DNA of 7,485 nucleotides from Nitrososphaeraceae archaeon. GTDB taxonomy: Archaea > Thermoproteota > Nitrososphaeria > Nitrososphaerales > Nitrososphaeraceae. How positions within the stretch are numbered: position 1 is the first letter of the stretch; every line of letters starts with the position of its first letter. Positions 5,789 to 7,485 of the stretch are shown one piece after another. The stretch covers positions 1-7,485 of the forward strand of contig JAICHH010000084.1 in the NCBI GenBank assembly GCA_025922715.1, written 5' to 3'. A program made the translations under genes and the position numbers. The notes beneath the pieces were generated by a model. That model made no database searches and was not told the DNA's origin. It worked only from the letters and a program-made list of their open reading frames with translations.

Positions 5789-5812
5789 TTTTAATTGGTA
5801 TCAGTAATACAG

Positions 5813-5837
5813 AAAATAAAAAAGCTTTATTTTTTTT
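5813..5837 (+). terminator. Hairpin plus T-tract terminator after yjbQ
   Basis: AAAATAAA (5813-5820) pairs with TTTATTTT (5826-5833) around the loop AAAGC, and T continues through 5837. The site lies 25 bp past the yjbQ stop. The stem has only A-T pairs, but stem, tract and position together make it the best terminator candidate in the window. Confidence 0.45.
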
Positions 5838-5923
5838 AAAGGATCATGAAACCTATTAATAATTATTAAAATACACTAGTTTAAAATTCATAACAAAAAT
5901 TACCAGGTATATTTTTTATTAAA

Positions 5924-6181
5924 CTATTTCTTTGAAATGTCTGTTGTTTCATCTTTGAGAAGATTTTTAACTTGCTCATTCATGTTGATTATATCGCCAA
6001 GAGTTTGATGAGCATCTATTTCCTTCTTCTTAATCCATATAATATTCCCGTCAAGGTCAGTTTCAATTAATTTTGATCTCTCCAAATATTTGAAAATAGT
6101 ATTAATTTGTGTAGAATTTAATTTTCCTCCCATCATCTTTTGTAAATTTCTGATTTTAATATAATCATTGGATTTTTCCAA
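5924..6181 (-). CDS. Small winged-helix-like protein, true start probably upstream
   Basis: At least 85 residues, possibly a DNA-binding protein. Residues 7-52 form a helix-turn-helix-like pattern: YIKIRNLQKMMG, then LNSTQINTIFKYLERSKLIE as a recognition-type helix pair, then DLDGNIIWIKK as a beta hairpin or wing. A charged helix (IINMNEQVKNLLKD) follows. The listed start is TTG, the only ATG/GTG/TTG codon available. However, the frame stays open to 6265 and the added stretch reads like protein: a lysine run near 6236-6253, then NPINKVSEEDIDFFLDVL, which would supply the missing first helix of the domain. TATA-like sequence at 6275-6283 also fits a transcript starting near 6253. The native start may therefore be an unusual codon (ATA 6256 or ATT 6265). 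No specific family is recognised. Confidence 0.7.
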   Translation of the reverse strand: MEKSNDYIKIRNLQKMMGGKLNSTQINTIFKYLERSKLIETDLDGNIIWIKKKEIDAHQTLGDIINMNEQVKNLLKDETTDISKK

Positions 6182-6274
6182 TACATCTAGAAAGAAATCA
6201 ATATCTTCTTCACTTACTTTATTTATAGGATTGCCTTTTTTCTTTTTTTGTTTTATATAATTAATTTATCTCTG

Positions 6275-6283
6275 TAATTATAA
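6275..6283 (-). promoter_or_regulatory. Possible TATA box of the winged-helix gene
   Basis: Read on the minus strand the bases are TTATAATTA. A start about 26 bp downstream would fall near 6253, which suits the longer form of the protein. AATTATATAAA (6262-6252 on the minus strand) is a rival box that would instead suit the TTG start with a leader of about 50 bases. Confidence 0.35.
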
Positions 6284-6479
6284 TACTTTGCTATGTAATG
6301 CTTTCAGTATATTGCAAAAGAAATTATTTTTGACATTAAGTTATTTTCACCATATCTATTAATACATTATAATTTTTATTGTTGTAATTAGAGATTTTTA
6401 CCTATCTATTTGATGTCTTTTTTTAATATATCATTAGGATTGATATTTTGCTTCAAGTTTATAAAATTATATCAGCCAG

Positions 6480-6487
6480 TATAAAAA
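6480..6487 (+). promoter_or_regulatory. TATA-like box of the decayed locus
   Basis: TATAAAAA at 6480-6487 predicts a transcript start near 6509, five bases before the ATG at 6514. That frame reads only MTKYGHKIIV before a stop at 6544-6546. The arrangement looks like a surviving leaderless promoter of a gene whose body has broken down. Confidence 0.35.
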
Positions 6488-6573
6488 CCCCCTATCATAT
6501 TTTCTGTAGATATATGACTAAGTATGGCCATAAAATTATTGTATAATTATTATTATCATAAATACAATATTAA

Positions 6574-6824
6574 TTGAAATATATATCATCTGTATCTCAA
6601 TTAACAAAAGAAGATTACAGAACGATTTGTAGAGATAACAGCAGCAGCAATATTAGGTGAAACACGTGAAAGATGGAAAGATATAATGAAGCAAGACGGA
6701 GAGGCTGCATTAAGAGAATATCTGAAAAGTTCAACTGGAGCATTCTTCCAGAATCGATTTGGGATGGTATTGTTAAAGTAATTAAGCAGGAAGTTCAAAG
6801 CGAAGGTAATTCTGATTCGTCTAA
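6574..6824 (+). pseudogene. Frameshifted remnant of a helical protein segment
   Basis: Protein-like sequence runs across two alternating frames. One frame gives LKYISSVSQLTKEDYRTI (6574-6627). The next (6605-6778) gives RFVEITAAAILGETRERW, KDIMKQDGEAALREYLKS and STGAFFQNRF, then ends at TAA 6779. The first frame then resumes with WDGIVKVIKQEVQSEGNSDSSN (about 6760-6824), a helix and a polar Ser/Asn linker that leads toward the PsbP-like remnant. Restoring continuity needs one shift near 6618-6625, another near 6755-6765 and a third near 6820-6827. I recognise no family for the helical part. Either it is the N-terminal region of the same dead gene as the PsbP-like domain, or two broken neighbours are abutted; the shared direction and linker-like sequence favour one gene. 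Confidence 0.55.
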
Positions 6825-7268
6825 TCTATTAATGTTCCTCAGAAACTAGAATTCCAGACTTTTATGCATGAAAAAATTGGAGTAATCTTGCAATATCCTA
6901 AAGATTGGTCAGAAGCAAATGATGGAATGCAATTTTTAAAAGGATTAAAGGAATTTGAAATTAGTTTATTTAAAACTTAAGGCCTTTCTCTTTTAGATTC
7001 TAAAAAATTTACTGAAATGTTAAGAAACATATATTCGGAAAATTCAGAAAAGGAATTATTAAAGCTGACTAAAACGGGTGAATATGAAATTGATGGAATC
7101 AAAACTTCACCATTTCAATATCTAGATTCTAATAGTAAAGTCCAAGTAGTTGGAATAATTCACAATGATCAATGATATATATTTAAATATAAAACATTAA
7201 AAGATGATTTTGAAGATGATAAAGGAATTATGACTAAAATCTTTAACTCGATTAGACTTTTAGATTAA
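6825..7268 (+). pseudogene. Decayed PsbP-like domain protein with two in-frame stops
   Basis: One frame carries recognisable protein for 147 codons but is interrupted by TAA at 6978-6980 and TGA at 7173-7175, ending at TAA 7266-7268. The pieces are SINVPQKLEFQTFMHEK, then IGVILQYPKDWSEANDG (6867-6917), a central part with KKFTEMLRNIYSE and KTGEYEIDGIKTSPFQYLD, and the end YIFKYKTLKDDF to IMTKIFNSIRLLD. The order LGI-x-x-QYP-x-(D/N)W, a mid-domain DGIK, a YIFKY strand and a terminal I-x-x-I-x-x-S-I-like helix is that of PsbP-like domains, common in secreted or lipid-anchored thaumarchaeal proteins. The TGA could derive from a GGA glycine by one change. No ATG or signal peptide is joined to this frame; a stop at 6822-6824 closes it upstream. 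Function is presumably lost, unless fragments are expressed. Confidence 0.75.
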
Positions 7269-7378
7269 TACTTGTCCTTTATTTTAAAAGTAAAATATTA
7301 TTTGAACTCTTTGATATCTCTTGGATTGTAGGACTTTTTGTATTTTAATTATTTCCATTTTGTAATTTTGTATGTTAT

Positions 7379-7430
7379 ATAAAAATAAAAGAAAAAAACT
7401 ATAAAAAAGAAAAGAAAATATAGTAAGCAT
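7379..7430 (-). terminator. Pyrimidine-rich T-tract on the minus strand at the right edge
   Basis: The plus strand is nearly all A with scattered G and T here, so a leftward transcript would carry long U-rich runs (T6 and T7 blocks). This would suit a terminator for a minus-strand gene beyond the right edge. The 217 bases after the decayed gene (7269-7485) hold no convincing gene. Confidence 0.3.
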
Positions 7431-7485
7431 TGCTTGGACATTGAAATATACATTATCATTGGAAGTCCAATTGATAAGATATTAA

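Larger units (their letters stand above)
6269..6573. other. Intergenic stretch with no intact gene
   Basis: About 300 bases of AT-rich sequence between the winged-helix gene and the decayed locus. No frame with protein character runs through it on either strand and no RNA gene is visible. It contains a TATA-like box at 6480-6487 and, 27 bp beyond that box, an ATG (6514) whose frame closes after ten codons; these may be the promoter and start of the decayed gene that follows. Confidence 0.5.

Noticed and set aside
6601..6798. Minus-strand 65-codon open frame
   Set aside because: The plus strand here carries the better protein-like sequence of the decayed gene; the antisense frame has low-complexity composition and no homology that I recognise.
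6673..6849. ATG-started 58-codon frame on the plus strand within the remnant
   Set aside because: Its first half (MERYNEARRRGCIKR) is out of frame with the more protein-like RFVEITAAAILGETRERW segment; only its second half looks genuine, which fits a frameshifted pseudogene better than a separate small gene.
6978..7175. Stop-codon readthrough or recoding in the PsbP-like gene
   Set aside because: Two different stops (TAA and TGA), no recoding hairpin that I can see, and additional frameshifts upstream make ordinary decay the simpler explanation.
1..7485. CRISPR arrays, tRNA or rRNA genes, and insertion-sequence ends
   Set aside because: No regularly spaced repeats, no cloverleaf with a T-loop signature, no rRNA-like GC-rich block, and no transposase or matching terminal inverted repeats were seen.

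Overview
The window is AT-rich and looks archaeal, most probably an ammonia-oxidising soil thaumarchaeon (Nitrososphaerota, perhaps Nitrosocosmicus-like; this lineage call is an inference). The evidence is a Cdc48-type AAA ATPase ending in a proteasome-docking HbYX tail, archaeal TATA-like boxes about 25-35 bp ahead of several start codons, almost no Shine-Dalgarno sequences, T-tracts after genes, short single-gene transcription units separated by wide AT-rich spacers, and the remains of a PsbP-like protein of a style common in thaumarchaea.

Layout. 2-625 (+) is the 3' end of a Cdc48/VAT-like ATPase cut by the left edge. 802-2163 (+) is a complete fold-type III PLP decarboxylase (LysA/ODC superfamily). 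It is followed after 45 bp by a TTG-started acylphosphatase (2209-2541, +). 2598-2936 (-) is a small DUF5655-like protein that converges on the acylphosphatase. A 402-bp divergent spacer with two inverted repeats leads to a Rieske ferredoxin (3339-3650, +), then an unrecognised 179-residue protein (3737-4276, +) that converges on a CPBP-family membrane protease (4298-4918, -). From a divergent promoter region follow a DUF167/YggU protein (5031-5246, +) and a YjbQ/UPF0047 protein (5369-5788, +). A small winged-helix-like protein (5924-6181, -) probably begins further upstream than its only standard start codon. The remaining 1.2 kb has no intact gene. It holds a decayed gene: a helical segment broken over frames (about 6574-6824) and a PsbP-like domain with two in-frame stops (6825-7268).

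The genes do not form an obvious pathway. They read as core or housekeeping-type single genes (protein quality control, amino-acid or polyamine chemistry, electron transfer, small conserved proteins of uncertain role) beside a decaying accessory locus. I see no rRNA, tRNA, CRISPR array, complete insertion sequence or defence island, and no convincing new multi-gene system. The points most worth a second look are the decayed PsbP-like locus, the non-AUG start of the winged-helix protein, the undetermined substrate of the PLP decarboxylase, the altered active-site motif of the CPBP protein, and the inverted repeats ahead of the Rieske gene.
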